Assembly: GCF_018623035.1 (NCBI RefSeq)
Contig: NZ_CP076023.1
Span: 2,542,001 to 2,606,000, forward strand
Source of the DNA: Cellulomonas dongxiuzhuiae
GTDB taxonomy: Bacteria; Actinomycetota; Actinomycetes; Actinomycetales; Cellulomonadaceae
DNA length: 64,000 nucleotides
Direction of reading: 5' to 3'
Both the position numbers and the translations under genes were made by a program. Position 1 is the stretch's first letter; every line of letters begins with the position of its first letter. Shown one piece after another: positions 8,024 through 16,999 of the stretch. Under the pieces are notes generated by a model. That model saw nothing but the letters and a program-made list of their open reading frames with translations. It had not been told where the DNA came from and made no database searches.

Positions 8024-9328
8024 TCAGGGGCGCACGTGCCCGTCCCCGTGCACGACCCACTTGGTCGTCGTGAGCTCGGCCAGCCCCATCGGACCGCGCG
8101 CGTGCAGCTTCTGCGTCGAGATCCCGATCTCGGCGCCGAGGCCGAACTGGCCGCCGTCGGTGAACCGGGTCGAGGCGTTGACGATCACGGCGGCGGCGTC
8201 GACCTCCGCCACGAACCGCTCGGCGGCGCGCAGGTCCTGCGTGACGATCGCCTCGGTGTGGCCGGTCGACCACTGCCGCACGTGCTCGATCGCGGCGTCC
8301 AGGCCGTCGACGACCCGCACCGCGAGGTCGAGGGACAGGTACTCGGTCGCCCAGTCCGCGTCCGTCGCCGGGGCGGTCGCCGCGTCCCGCGGCGCGTGGC
8401 GCAGGGTCACGTCGTCACCGTGCACGGTGACGCCCGCCGCGGCCAGCGCGGTGAGCGCCGACGGCAGGAACGCGTCGGCCGCGTCACGGTGCACCAGCAG
8501 CGTCTCCACCGCGTTGCACACCCCGACGCGCTGCGTCTTGGAGTTGAGCAGGATCGCCAGCGCGTCCGCCTGGTCCGCGCTCGCGTCCACGTACAGGTGG
8601 CAGTTGCCGACGCCCGTCTCGATGACCGGGACCGTCGCCTCCCGCACGACCGTCGCGATGAGGTCGGCGCCGCCGCGCGGCACCAGCACGTCGACGAGGC
8701 CGCGGGCGTGCATGAGGGCCACGGCACCCGGGCGCCCCCAGGCGTCGACCGACTGGACGAGGTCGCCGGGCAGGCCCTGGGCGACGAGCGCGTCCGCGAG
8801 GACCTCGACGACCACCTCGTTGCTGCTCGCGGCCGCGGAGCCGCCGCGCAGGATCACCGCGTTGCCGCTCTTGAGCGCCAGGCCGGCGGCGTCCACGGTC
8901 ACGTTGGGACGGGCCTCGTAGATCATCCCGACGACACCCATCGGCACCCGCAGCTGCCGCAGCCGGAGCCCGTTGGGAAGGGTCGAGCCCCGCACCACCT
9001 CACCGACCGGGTCCGGCAGCGCCGCGAGCTCGCGCAGGGCGTCCGCGATCGCCGCGACCCGCTCGGGCGTCAGCGCCAGGCGGTCGAGCAGCCCGGGTGA
9101 CATGCCGTTCGCGCGGCCGCGCTCCAGGTCCTGCGCGTTGGCGGCCAGCACGCGGTCGGTGGCGGCGACCAGCGCGTCGGCCAGCGCGCGCAGCGCGGCG
9201 TCCTTCGTGGCGCGCGTGGCGGTCGCCAGCGCGCGCGAGGCCTCGCGCGCTCGTCGTGCGACGGCGAGGACGGCGACCTCGGGGTCGTCCAGGACGGCGG
9301 GCGTCGACTGCTCCAGCGACGTGGTCAT
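8024..9328 (-). CDS. proA: Glutamate-5-semialdehyde dehydrogenase
   Basis: A 434-aa NADPH-dependent reductase converting gamma-glutamyl phosphate to glutamate-5-semialdehyde in proline synthesis. The aldehyde-dehydrogenase fold shows [20 protein letters not shown], the catalytic Cys in [15 protein letters not shown], and the terminal [16 protein letters not shown] typical of ProA. The ATG at 9328 gives standard family length. It lies 80 nt downstream of proB on the same strand; a 14-bp GC palindrome (9387-9400) sits between them. Confidence 0.97.
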   Translation of the reverse strand: MTTSLEQSTPAVLDDPEVAVLAVARRAREASRALATATRATKDAALRALADALVAATDRVLAANAQDLERGRANGMSPGLLDRLALTPERVAAIADALRELAALPDPVGEVVRGSTLPNGLRLRQLRVPMGVVGMIYEARPNVTVDAAGLALKSGNAVILRGGSAAASSNEVVVEVLADALVAQGLPGDLVQSVDAWGRPGAVALMHARGLVDVLVPRGGADLIATVVREATVPVIETGVGNCHLYVDASADQADALAILLNSKTQRVGVCNAVETLLVHRDAADAFLPSALTALAAAGVTVHGDDVTLRHAPRDAATAPATDADWATEYLSLDLAVRVVDGLDAAIEHVRQWSTGHTEAIVTQDLRAAERFVAEVDAAAVIVNASTRFTDGGQFGLGAEIGISTQKLHARGPMGLAELTTTKWVVHGDGHVRP

Positions 9329-9386
9329 GGCGCCAGGTTAGCCGCGCCCGGCCGCGGGACCACGGCTGTCCGCACCTCGGTCCCGC

Positions 9387-9400
9387 CCCGCCCGGGCGGG
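9387..9400 (-). other. GC palindrome between proB and proA
   Basis: CCCGCCCGGGCGGG is self-complementary and could form a small hairpin in the proB-proA transcript. Whether it attenuates, or only marks a processing site, is unknown. Confidence 0.35.
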
Positions 9401-9408
9401 CGACCTGC

Positions 9409-10548
9409 TCAGCCGCGTCGACGGACCAGCACGAGGTCGTCGCGGTGCACGAGCTCACGGTCGTACCCGGCGCCGAGCGCCTCACGCAGCTCGCCCGTGC
9501 TGCGCCCCAGCAGCTGGGGCACCTCCTGCGCGTCGTAGGCGACCAGGCCCCGGGCGACGACGACGCCCGCCGCGTCGACCAGCTCGACCGGGTCGCCGGC
9601 CTCGAACGCTCCCTCGACGCCGGTGACACCGGCGGGCAGCAGCGACGTGCGGCGCTCGACGACCGCGCGGACGGCACCCTCGTCGAGGACCAGCCGACCG
9701 CGCGTGCGTGCGGCGTGCGCGAGCCACAGCAGGCGGATGGAGCGACGGCGACCCGTCGCGTCGAACCACGTGCCCACGTCCTGCCCCGTCAGCCCCGCGG
9801 CGCCCTGCGCGACGGACGTCAGCAGCACCGGGATGCCGGACTGCGTCGCGATCGCGACCGACTCGAGCTTGGTGAGCATGCCGCCCGTGCCGACGGCGCT
9901 GCCGCGGGCCGTCACGTCGATCCCCTCGATCTCGCTGAGGCCCCGCACCTGCGCGATGCGCTGCGAGCCCGCTCGGGACGGCGGTCCCGTGTACAGCGCG
10001 TCGACGTCCGTGAGGAGCGCCAGCGCGTCCGCGTGCACCAGGTGGGACACGAGCGCCGCGAGGCGGTCGTTGTCGCCGAACCGGATCTCGTCGGTGGCGA
10101 CGGCGTCGTTCTCGTTGATGATGGGCACGACGCCGAGGTCGAGCAGCCGCGTCAGCGCCCGGTGCGCGTTGCGGTACTGCCCGCGCCGCCAGGTGTCCTC
10201 GGCGGTCAGCAGCACCTGCGCGACCGTCAGCCCGTGGACCGCGAACGCGCGCGTGTAGTGCGCCACGAGCAGCCCCTGGCCGACCGACGCGGCGGCCTGC
10301 TGCGTCGCGAGGTCGCGCGGCCGGGCGGCCAGGCCCAGCGGGCCGATGCCCGCCGCGATGGCGCCGGACGACACCAGCACGACCTGCGTGCCGGCGGCAC
10401 GCCGCGCCGCGAGCAGGTCGACCACGGCAGCGAGCCGCTGCGGGTCGAGGTGCCCGTCCGTGCTCGTCAGCGACGAGGAGCCGACCTTGACGACGATCCG
10501 GCCCGCGTCGGGCAGCTGGTCACGTCCCGACAGGGCGGCGGCACTCAC
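9409..10548 (-). CDS. proB: Glutamate 5-kinase
   Basis: A 379-aa enzyme that phosphorylates glutamate in the first, usually proline-inhibited, step of proline synthesis. The amino-acid-kinase domain shows RIVVKVGSSSLTS, VVLVSSGAIAAG, VVPIINENDAVA and GTGGMLTKLESV. The C-terminal third (from about 290) is a PUA domain (GRLVLDEGAVRAVVERRTSL onward). GTG 10548 is chosen as start; it puts the kinase motif near residue 18. CATCAT lies 7 nt upstream and a weak AGG is present, so the start may be leaderless. It is separated from obg by a strong terminator. Confidence 0.96.
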   Translation of the reverse strand: MSAAALSGRDQLPDAGRIVVKVGSSSLTSTDGHLDPQRLAAVVDLLAARRAAGTQVVLVSSGAIAAGIGPLGLAARPRDLATQQAAASVGQGLLVAHYTRAFAVHGLTVAQVLLTAEDTWRRGQYRNAHRALTRLLDLGVVPIINENDAVATDEIRFGDNDRLAALVSHLVHADALALLTDVDALYTGPPSRAGSQRIAQVRGLSEIEGIDVTARGSAVGTGGMLTKLESVAIATQSGIPVLLTSVAQGAAGLTGQDVGTWFDATGRRRSIRLLWLAHAARTRGRLVLDEGAVRAVVERRTSLLPAGVTGVEGAFEAGDPVELVDAAGVVVARGLVAYDAQEVPQLLGRSTGELREALGAGYDRELVHRDDLVLVRRRG

Positions 10549-10594
10549 GGCACCTATGATGCCTCGCCGCGGGGGCACCTCCGTGCAGCGACCG

Positions 10595-10627
10595 CCTCCC
10601 GGACGCGCCGTGGGCGCGTCCGGGAGG
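10595..10627 (-). terminator. Terminator of the rplU-rpmA-obg operon
   Basis: Perfect 15-bp stem CCTCCCGGACGCGCC / GGCGCGTCCGGGAGG with a GTG loop, starting 6 nt past the obg stop. It isolates proBA from the ribosomal operon. Confidence 0.88.
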
Positions 10628-10632
10628 GGTGC

Positions 10633-12150
10633 TCACACGTCCGGGTCCGTCCAGACGCCCTGCTCGCGCTCCGTCCACATCTCCGCGCGGGCCGCAGCCT
10701 TGGCGTCCATGCGCTCGGTGTACTCGCGGCGCTTCTGCCCGCGCGTGGGGCGGGACCGGTCCTCGAGGCGCACGTCGCTGCCGCGCGGCCCGCCGAGGAG
10801 CTCCGAGCCCGTCAGGAGCGTGGGCTCCCAGTCGAACACGACCGAGTTCTCGTCGGGACCGATGCGCACCTCGTCGCCCGCGACCGCACCGGCCTTGTAG
10901 AGCGCGTCCTCGACACCGGCGCGCGCGAGCCGGTCCGCGAGGTAGCCGACGGCCTCGTCGTTCGCGAAGTCGGTCTGGCGCACCCACCGCTCGGGCTTCT
11001 CGCCGCGGATCGCGAACCACACCTGACCGCCACCCTCGCGGCGCTTGACCGTGAAGCCGGAGTCGTCGACGGCGCGCGGACGCAGCACGACGCGCGTCGC
11101 CTCGGCGACCGGGGCGGCCCGGCGCGCGGCCGCGACCCGCTCCGCGAGCGCGAACGTCAGCGCGCGCAGGCCCTCGTGGCTGGCAGCGGAGATCTCGAAC
11201 ACGGGCACGCCGCGCCCCTCGAGCTCGGCACGGACGAGGTCGGCCAGCTCGCGCGCCTCGGGCACGTCGATCTTGTTGAGCACGACCACGCGGGGACGCT
11301 CGACGAGCGGCACCCCGCCCGCCGCGACCTCGAGGTCCTCCGAGTAGGCGGCGAGCTCCGCCTCGATCACGTCGAGGTCGGAGACCGGGTCCCGCCCCGA
11401 CTCGAGCGTGGCGCAGTCGAGCACGTGGACGACGACCGCGCACCGCTCGATGTGCCGCAGGAACTCCAGACCGAGCCCCTTGCCCTGCGACGCCCCGGGG
11501 ATGAGCCCGGGCACGTCGGCCACCGTGTACCGGAAGTCGCCGGCCTGGACGACACCGAGGTTCGGCACGAGGGTCGTGAACGGGTAGTCGGCGATCTTGG
11601 GACGCGCCGCGGAGATCGCGGCGACGAGGCTCGACTTGCCCGCGGACGGGAAGCCGACGAGGGCGACGTCGGCGATGGTCTTGAGCTCGAGCACGACCTC
11701 GGCCGTCTCCCCCGGCTCCCCCAGCAGGGCGAACCCGGGCGCCTTGCGGCGCGGGGACGCGAGGGCGGCGTTGCCGAGCCCACCGCGACCCCCGGCCGCG
11801 ACGACGTAGCGCGAACCGGCACCGACGAGGTCGGCCAGGACCGTGCCGTCGGGCGCCTTGACGACCGTGCCGTCCGGGACGGCCAGCACGAGGTCCTCGG
11901 CGGTCGAGCCGCTGCGGTGGTCGCCCATGCCCTGCGTCCCCGACGCGGCGCGCCGGTGGGGCAGGTGGTGGAACGGCAGCAGCGTCGTGACCTGCGGGTC
12001 CACCTCGACGATCACGGAGCCGCCGTTGCCGCCGTTCCCGCCGTCGGGCCCGGCGAGGGGCTTGAACTTCTCGCGGTGGATGGATGCACAACCGTGCCCA
12101 CCGTCACCGCCGGTCGCGTGCAGCACGACACGGTCGACGAACGTCGCCAC
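10633..12150 (-). CDS. obg: GTPase Obg/CgtA
   Basis: A 505-aa essential GTPase that monitors 50S assembly and links ribosome maturation to stress. The N-terminal Obg domain carries glycine-rich turns ([27 protein letters not shown]). The G domain has G1 [10 protein letters not shown]2/switch [12 protein letters not shown]3 DVPGL, G4 NKID and G5 ISAAS. The C-terminal OCT domain follows (about 345-430), then a basic tail ([13 protein letters not shown]). The GTG at 12150 has AAGGAGG 7 nt upstream. Third gene of the rplU-rpmA-obg operon. Confidence 0.98.
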   Translation of the reverse strand: MATFVDRVVLHATGGDGGHGCASIHREKFKPLAGPDGGNGGNGGSVIVEVDPQVTTLLPFHHLPHRRAASGTQGMGDHRSGSTAEDLVLAVPDGTVVKAPDGTVLADLVGAGSRYVVAAGGRGGLGNAALASPRRKAPGFALLGEPGETAEVVLELKTIADVALVGFPSAGKSSLVAAISAARPKIADYPFTTLVPNLGVVQAGDFRYTVADVPGLIPGASQGKGLGLEFLRHIERCAVVVHVLDCATLESGRDPVSDLDVIEAELAAYSEDLEVAAGGVPLVERPRVVVLNKIDVPEARELADLVRAELEGRGVPVFEISAASHEGLRALTFALAERVAAARRAAPVAEATRVVLRPRAVDDSGFTVKRREGGGQVWFAIRGEKPERWVRQTDFANDEAVGYLADRLARAGVEDALYKAGAVAGDEVRIGPDENSVVFDWEPTLLTGSELLGGPRGSDVRLEDRSRPTRGQKRREYTERMDAKAAARAEMWTEREQGVWTDPDV

Positions 12151-12200
12151 GGCTGGACCTCCTTCGTCTTTCATGCAGTTGGTGATCGTCACACGACGAA

Positions 12201-12225
12201 GGGGCGCACCGCACCGGTGCGCCCC
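12201..12225 (-). terminator. Hairpin between rpmA and obg
   Basis: 11-bp stem GGGGCGCACCG / CGGTGCGCCCC with a 3-nt loop in the 106-nt rpmA-obg gap. A partial terminator or processing site would keep obg output below that of the ribosomal proteins. Confidence 0.6.
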
Positions 12226-12256
12226 TCGACCGTGAAGCTGGGATTGTGTCGTGACC

Positions 12257-12511
12257 TCAGACGGAGGCGACGATGTCGATGACCTTGCGGCCACGACGCG
12301 TGCCGAACGCCACCAAACCGGCGGTCAGCGCGAACAGCGTGTCGTCGCCACCGCGGCCGACGTTGTCGCCCGGGTGGAAGTGCGTGCCGCGCTGGCGGAC
12401 GATGATCTCGCCGGCCTTGACGACCTGACCACCGAAGCGCTTGACGCCGAGGCGCTGGGCGTTCGAGTCGCGACCGTTGCGCGAGGAGCTCGCGCCCTTC
12501 TTGTGTGCCAT
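12257..12511 (-). CDS. rpmA: 50S ribosomal protein bL27
   Basis: An 84-aa protein at the peptidyl-transferase centre of the 50S subunit. It begins [20 protein letters not shown] and continues [17 protein letters not shown] and GGDDTLFAL, the canonical L27 sequence. It has the short actinobacterial N-terminus with no cleavable Firmicutes-type leader. Second gene of the operon, 58 nt after rplU. Confidence 0.98.
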   Translation of the reverse strand: MAHKKGASSSRNGRDSNAQRLGVKRFGGQVVKAGEIIVRQRGTHFHPGDNVGRGGDDTLFALTAGLVAFGTRRGRKVIDIVASV

Positions 12512-12569
12512 GACTGACCTGCTCTCCGGATGCTGCGGAAGGGGGGACGGCCGCGTGAGCGGCCGGGGC

Positions 12570-12890
12570 TCACTGGATGCCGGTGACCTTCAGGCGCGTC
12601 AGCTTCTGGCGGTGACCCTGGCGCTTGCGGTAGCCGGTCTTGTTCTTGTACTTGAGGATGTCGATCTTGGGACCCTTCTCGTCCCGCACGACCTCCGCCG
12701 TCACCGTCACCTTGGCCAGCGCCGCGGCGTCGGTGGTGACCTTCTCACCGTCGACGAGCAGGAGCGCCGGCAGCTGGACCGACGACCCCGCCCCGGCGGC
12801 GAGGCGGTCGACGACGACGACGTCGCCGACGGCGACCTTCTCCTGGCGGCCGCCAGCCTTCACGATCGCGTACACCACGTTGCTGCTCAT
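12570..12890 (-). CDS. rplU: 50S ribosomal protein bL21
   Basis: A 106-aa 50S protein that contacts 23S rRNA. It begins [20 protein letters not shown] and ends [20 protein letters not shown] plus a short tail, the standard L21 C-terminal signature. ATG at 12890. First gene of rplU-rpmA-obg, behind a good promoter and a leader of about 215 nt. Confidence 0.98.
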   Translation of the reverse strand: MSSNVVYAIVKAGGRQEKVAVGDVVVVDRLAAGAGSSVQLPALLLVDGEKVTTDAAALAKVTVTAEVVRDEKGPKIDILKYKNKTGYRKRQGHRQKLTRLKVTGIQ

Positions 12891-13188
12891 CTCTGCTCGT
12901 CGGACCTGCTCATCGGTGCTTCGTTCGTCCTGCCCGTCGGTGCCGCGTGACCCGCCGGAACCCGCGCACCGCCCAGCCACGGGGGCGAGGGGGTCGCGTC
13001 GGCGGTGCCATCCGCGGCGCCTGCACCGGGACCTGCGCCGTGACCGGCTCGAGTCTCCTCGAGAGATCCGGCACGCAGCGCTCCCGGCACGCGCGCGACG
13101 CACCGACGTTCTAGGGTACGGACCCGCTCGCGCCCGGTCAAACGAGCCGGGCGGGACCGCACCTGTCGGCCGGGCGTCGCGCGTCCGG
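12891..13188 (-). other. Promoter region and 5' leader of rplU
   Basis: 298 bp with no supported gene, between the rne stop and rplU. It holds the rplU promoter (13113-13141) and a leader of about 215 nt. A small hairpin, CTCGAG-TCTC-CTCGAG (13048-13063), falls in the leader. L21 leaders that control their own operon are known in other bacteria; nothing here proves that mechanism. Confidence 0.6.
13113..13141 (-). promoter_or_regulatory. Promoter of rplU-rpmA-obg
   Basis: On the minus strand: -35 TTGACC (complement of 13136-13141), a 17-bp spacer, -10 TACCCT (complement of 13113-13118). This is near-consensus for an actinobacterial housekeeping sigma factor; +1 is expected near 13106. Confidence 0.82.
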
Positions 13189-16100
13189 TCATCCCTCGTC
13201 GGGCGCCGGCGGCCCGTCCGTCCCGGCATCGGGCGCGGCGTCGGGCTCACCGTCGGCGTCCTCGAAGACCTCGGGCGCGACCGCGTGCAGCTCGAGCGGC
13301 GCGTCCGTCTCGACAGCGGTCGTCGGGACGGCGCCGGTCGCGGTGGCCTCGACACCCGCCGTGCTCAGCTCGGCCATGACGTCGAGCGTCCCGAGCTTCC
13401 TCGCACCGCCCGATCGTGCGCGGCGCGGGGCGCGCGGCGCCTCCACGGGGGCCTCGGCGGGTGCGACGTCGGCGGTCGTCGTGGCGTCCGGGGCGTCGGC
13501 GTGCGCCACGGGCGCCTCGTCGACGGGTGCGTCGGCGTCGGCGGGCGGCGTCGTCGTGGCGTCCGGGGCGTCGGCGTGCGCCACGGGCGCCTCGTCGACG
13601 GGTGCGTCGGCGTCGGCGGGCGGCGCGGCCTCGTGCGCGTGGGCTGCGGCGGCCGCGATCGTCGCGAGCGTCGCCTTGACCGCCTCACGCGCCTCCGGCA
13701 GCACCGGCACGGCCGGGTGCGGTGCCGAGACTGCCGACTCCGTCGCGCCGCGCTTGCGGCGCGCACGCTTGGACTCCCCCGGCTCCGGCGTCGGCTGCGC
13801 GTGCACGTCGGGACGTCCGCCCTTTCCGACGGGGTCGGTGTGGACGATGAACCCACGGCCGTGGCAGTGCTCGCACGTCTCGCTGAACGCCTCGACCAGC
13901 CCCTGGCCGACGCGCTTGCGCGTCATCTGCACGAGCCCGAGCGACGTCACCTCGGCCACCTGGTGCTTGGTGCGGTCACGCCCGAGGCACTCGACGAGCC
14001 GCCGCAGGACCAGGTCGCGGTTCGACTCCAGCACCATGTCGATGAAGTCGATGACGATGATGCCGCCGATGTCGCGCAGCCGGAGCTGGCGCACGATCTC
14101 CTCGGCCGCCTCGAGGTTGTTCCGCGTGACCGTCTCCTCCAGCGTCCCGCCCACCCCGGTGAACTTGCCGGTGTTGACGTCCACGACGGTCATCGCCTCG
14201 GTGCGGTCGATGACGAGCGAACCACCCGAGGGCAGCCAGACCTTGCGGTCCATCCCCTTGGCCAGCTGCTCGTCGACGCGGTGCACCGTGAAGACGTCCT
14301 GCGTGCCGGTCCACTTCTCGGTGCGCGCGGCCAGGTCGGGCGCCAGCTCGCCGACGTACGTCGAGATGGTCGACCAGGCGTCGTCGCCCTGCACGACGAG
14401 CGAGGAGAAGTCGTCGTTGAAGATGTCGCGCACGACGCGGATCGCCATGTCCGGCTCACCCTGCAGCAGCGCCGGTGCGTTGGCGGTCTTGCGCTTCTTC
14501 TCGATCGCCTCCCACTGGCCCTGCAGCCGGACGACGTCGGAACGCAGCTCGTCCTCGCTCGCCCCCTCGGCGGCCGTGCGCACGATGACGCCGGCCGAGT
14601 CGGGCACGAGGTCGCGCAGGATCTTCTTGAGGCGCGACCGCTCGGTGTCCGGCAGCTTGCGGCTGATGCCGGTCATCCCGCCGCCGGGCACGTACACGAG
14701 GTACCGGCCCGCGAGCGTGATCTGGCTGGTCAGTCGCGCACCCTTGTGCCCGATGGGGTCCTTGGTCACCTGGACCAGCACCGCGTCGCCGGACTTCAGC
14801 GCCTGCTCGATGCGGCGCGGCTGCCCGCCCTCGAGCCCGGCGGCGTCCCAGTTCACCTCGCCGGCGTACAGCACCGCGTTGCGGCCCTTGCCCACGTCGA
14901 CGAACGCGGCCTCCATGCTCGGCAGCACGTTCTGCACGCGGCCGAGGTACACGTTGCCGACCATCGACGCCTGCGCCTGGTTGGAGACGTAGTGCTCGAC
15001 GAGCACCCCGTCCTCGAGGACCGCGATCTGGGTCCGGGCGTCGAGCTCCCGCACGACCATGGTGCGCTCGACGGCCTCGCGACGTGCGAGGAACTCCGCC
15101 TCGGTGATGACCTGGCGGCGACGGCCGGCGTCACGCCCCTCGCGGCGCCGCTGGCGCTTCGCCTCGAGACGCGTCGACCCGCGCAGGGCCGTGACCTCGT
15201 CGCTGCTCGTGCGGCGACGCGGCTCCTCGGCCACCTCGCCGCGGGCCCCGCGGCGACGCCGCCGGCGGCGACGGCTCGACCCGGTCCCGTCGTCGTCGCC
15301 CGCGTCGTCGGGCGTCTCGGCCTCGGCAGGCGCCTGCGGCTCGTCCTCGGTCGCCTGCTCGTCGGCCGCCTCGTCATCGCCCGGCGCGTCGGCGCGCCCG
15401 CGGCGTCCGCGACCCCCCCGGCGACGGCGTCGGCGCGGCGACGTCCCGTCGTCGTCGCCACCGTCGTCGTCCCGCTCGTCGTCGTCGCCCTCGGCCTCGT
15501 CGACCCCGTCGGGCGTCTCGACGTCGGGCTGCTCGAGCTCGTCCTCGTCGACCACGTCGGCCGGCTGCGTGTCCTCGACCTCGACCGGTGCCTTGCGTCC
15601 GCGACCGCCGCGGCGGCGGCGCGTCCGGCCGGCGCTCTCCTCGGGGGCGTCGTCGACCGAGGTCGTGACCTCGTCGGCCGCCGCGGCGTCGTCGCTCGCG
15701 AGCTGCTCCTCGGCCTCGGCGCGCGCGGCCTCCGAGATCTCCTGCGGGGAGCCCGCCGACGACTGCGCACGCCGGCGCCGCGGCCGCGAGGCGGGCTCGG
15801 GCGCCTGGAACAGCAGAGCGGTCGTCGCGAGCCGTGCGCGGGACTCCGGCTCCTCGGTGCGCACCGGGCCCAGCTCGGCGAGCACGTCCAGCGGCGCGTC
15901 GGTGCGCGGCGCGTCGGTGGCGCCCGCGGGCTCCTCGACCGCGGCGCCGTCGTCGGCCGTCTCGTCGGGGCCCGCGTCCTGCGCGGACCGGCCCGTGCGG
16001 CCGCCCCGGCGTCCGGAACGCCGGCGCCGCGGTGCACGCTCCTCGGCGTCCTGCGCGGGGAGGTCGGCGGGCTCGGGCTCGTCGACGGGTGCCGGCTCCT

Positions 16101-16533
16101 CGACGGCGGCCGGCTCGTCACCCGGGGCGACCTCCGCCGTCGCCTCGTCGTCCTGCGGCTCGTCCACGACCGGCGTCTCCGGGACCTCGTCCTGGGCGGG
16201 CACGTCCGCGACCGGTGCGTCCGGCACCGCCGGGGCGGCGACGTCGTCGAGCACGACGGTGCGCGTCACGCGGCGCGAGCGCCGAGCGCGCGTCGTCGCC
16301 ACCGGCGCCGCTACCGGCTCGGGCACCTCGGCGGGAGCGGGAGCCTGCGGCTCGGCCGCGACCGGGGCGGGGTCGACGGGCGACATGGCGGGTGCCACGT
16401 CGGCCTGCACCTCGGCGGCCGCCGGGGTGCCGGGTGTCGCGACGTCACGGACGACACGGCGACGCCGCTTCTTGGGGGCCGCCTCGCCAGCGTCGACGGC
16501 GTCGGTGTTCTCGGGGCTGTTCACGGGAGACAA
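13189..16533 (-). CDS. rne: Ribonuclease E/G
   Basis: A 1114-aa endoribonuclease for mRNA decay and rRNA/tRNA maturation. Residues 1 to about 480 are disordered, with Arg-rich blocks ([14 protein letters not shown]) among acidic tracts, likely RNA or partner binding. The S1 and 5'-sensor region begins near 490 ([18 protein letters not shown]). Catalytic Asp residues are in [12 protein letters not shown] (about 785) and VIDFIDM (about 829). CEHCHGRG (about 887) is the Zn-link. The acidic C-terminal tail carries a duplicated 25-aa unit. TTG 16533 is preferred because AGGAG lies 8 nt upstream; GTG 16524, three codons later, has no ribosome-binding site. Confidence 0.95.
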   Translation of the reverse strand: MSPVNSPENTDAVDAGEAAPKKRRRRVVRDVATPGTPAAAEVQADVAPAMSPVDPAPVAAEPQAPAPAEVPEPVAAPVATTRARRSRRVTRTVVLDDVAAPAVPDAPVADVPAQDEVPETPVVDEPQDDEATAEVAPGDEPAAVEEPAPVDEPEPADLPAQDAEERAPRRRRSGRRGGRTGRSAQDAGPDETADDGAAVEEPAGATDAPRTDAPLDVLAELGPVRTEEPESRARLATTALLFQAPEPASRPRRRRAQSSAGSPQEISEAARAEAEEQLASDDAAAADEVTTSVDDAPEESAGRTRRRRGGRGRKAPVEVEDTQPADVVDEDELEQPDVETPDGVDEAEGDDDERDDDGGDDDGTSPRRRRRRGGRGRRGRADAPGDDEAADEQATEDEPQAPAEAETPDDAGDDDGTGSSRRRRRRRRGARGEVAEEPRRRTSSDEVTALRGSTRLEAKRQRRREGRDAGRRRQVITEAEFLARREAVERTMVVRELDARTQIAVLEDGVLVEHYVSNQAQASMVGNVYLGRVQNVLPSMEAAFVDVGKGRNAVLYAGEVNWDAAGLEGGQPRRIEQALKSGDAVLVQVTKDPIGHKGARLTSQITLAGRYLVYVPGGGMTGISRKLPDTERSRLKKILRDLVPDSAGVIVRTAAEGASEDELRSDVVRLQGQWEAIEKKRKTANAPALLQGEPDMAIRVVRDIFNDDFSSLVVQGDDAWSTISTYVGELAPDLAARTEKWTGTQDVFTVHRVDEQLAKGMDRKVWLPSGGSLVIDRTEAMTVVDVNTGKFTGVGGTLEETVTRNNLEAAEEIVRQLRLRDIGGIIVIDFIDMVLESNRDLVLRRLVECLGRDRTKHQVAEVTSLGLVQMTRKRVGQGLVEAFSETCEHCHGRGFIVHTDPVGKGGRPDVHAQPTPEPGESKRARRKRGATESAVSAPHPAVPVLPEAREAVKATLATIAAAAAHAHEAAPPADADAPVDEAPVAHADAPDATTTPPADADAPVDEAPVAHADAPDATTTADVAPAEAPVEAPRAPRRARSGGARKLGTLDVMAELSTAGVEATATGAVPTTAVETDAPLELHAVAPEVFEDADGEPDAAPDAGTDGPPAPDEG
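13475..13624. repeat. Two perfect 75-bp tandem copies inside rne
   Basis: Positions 13475-13549 and 13550-13624 are identical over 75 bp. In rne they encode two copies of a 25-aa Ala/Asp/Pro-rich unit ([20 protein letters not shown] plus DATTT). Perfect identity in a fast-changing tail implies a recent duplication. Confidence 0.95.
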
Positions 16534-16999
16534 AGCGCGTACTCCTGAGCACCGGGGGCCCCGCCCACACGACGTGCGCCCCCGGGCGGTCGGTCGTCGC
16601 TCGCGGCCGGTGGACCCGGTGCGGCGACGGAAGTCGTCGGTCCGGCTGCCGCCCGTCCGGCGCCATCGCCTGCCAGGCCGTCTCGGGGCTCCGGGCTGGA
16701 GCCCGCCGAGGGCGGGGCGGCGGCTGGCCTGCACGGTCACTGCTGCGGCGAGCTCGTCGGTCCCGACGGTGTGGGCGCCAGGACCAGTGACGAGTATCGC
16801 ACAGGACCTCGGCTCCGCCGTTCGTCCGCGGGTGAGATCACGACGTGTCGTCAGCACGCGGGACCTTGGTCCCGGCGCGCGGCGACCTCCAGGCCTACCT
16901 TCGAAACGGCGGTACAGGTACGCGCGCGCCCCCTCGCGCCTCCCGACGCCACCCGTCCGGCACGCACGACCCGCCCCCTCGCACCCGCCCGGAGACTCC
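16534..16999. other. Divergent control region between rne and cydA
   Basis: 466 bp with no supported gene. GATACT (complement of 16797-16802 area) is a weak -10 candidate for rne. Near cydA are two inverted repeats: ACGAC-GT-GTCGT (16840-16851) and GGGACC-TT-GGTCCC (16860-16873). TACCTT (16896-16901) is a possible -10 for the cyd operon without a clear -35. No Rex-type TGTGAA-N6-TTCACA site is seen. Confidence 0.5.
16840..16873. promoter_or_regulatory. Paired inverted repeats upstream of cydA
   Basis: ACGACGTGTCGT (16840-16851) and GGGACCTTGGTCCC (16860-16873) are two perfect short palindromes spaced about 20 bp centre to centre, 127-160 bp before cydA. They could bind a regulator of the cyd operon, for instance the neighbouring NarL-type protein. 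Inference only. Confidence 0.4.

Noticed and set aside
9097..12282. A 1061-codon open frame antisense to proB and obg
   Set aside because: Runs through two well-supported genes; product lacks any recognisable fold.
12890..13105. A known L21 leader structure
   Set aside because: Only one small XhoI-type hairpin is visible; no family pattern can be claimed without alignment.
13441..13640. CRISPR-like array
   Set aside because: Only two adjacent copies with no spacer, inside a coding frame; a coding tandem duplication.
12640..16548. A 1302-codon open frame antisense to rne
   Set aside because: Low-complexity Arg/Gly product with no domain; a by-product of GC-rich codons on the opposite strand.
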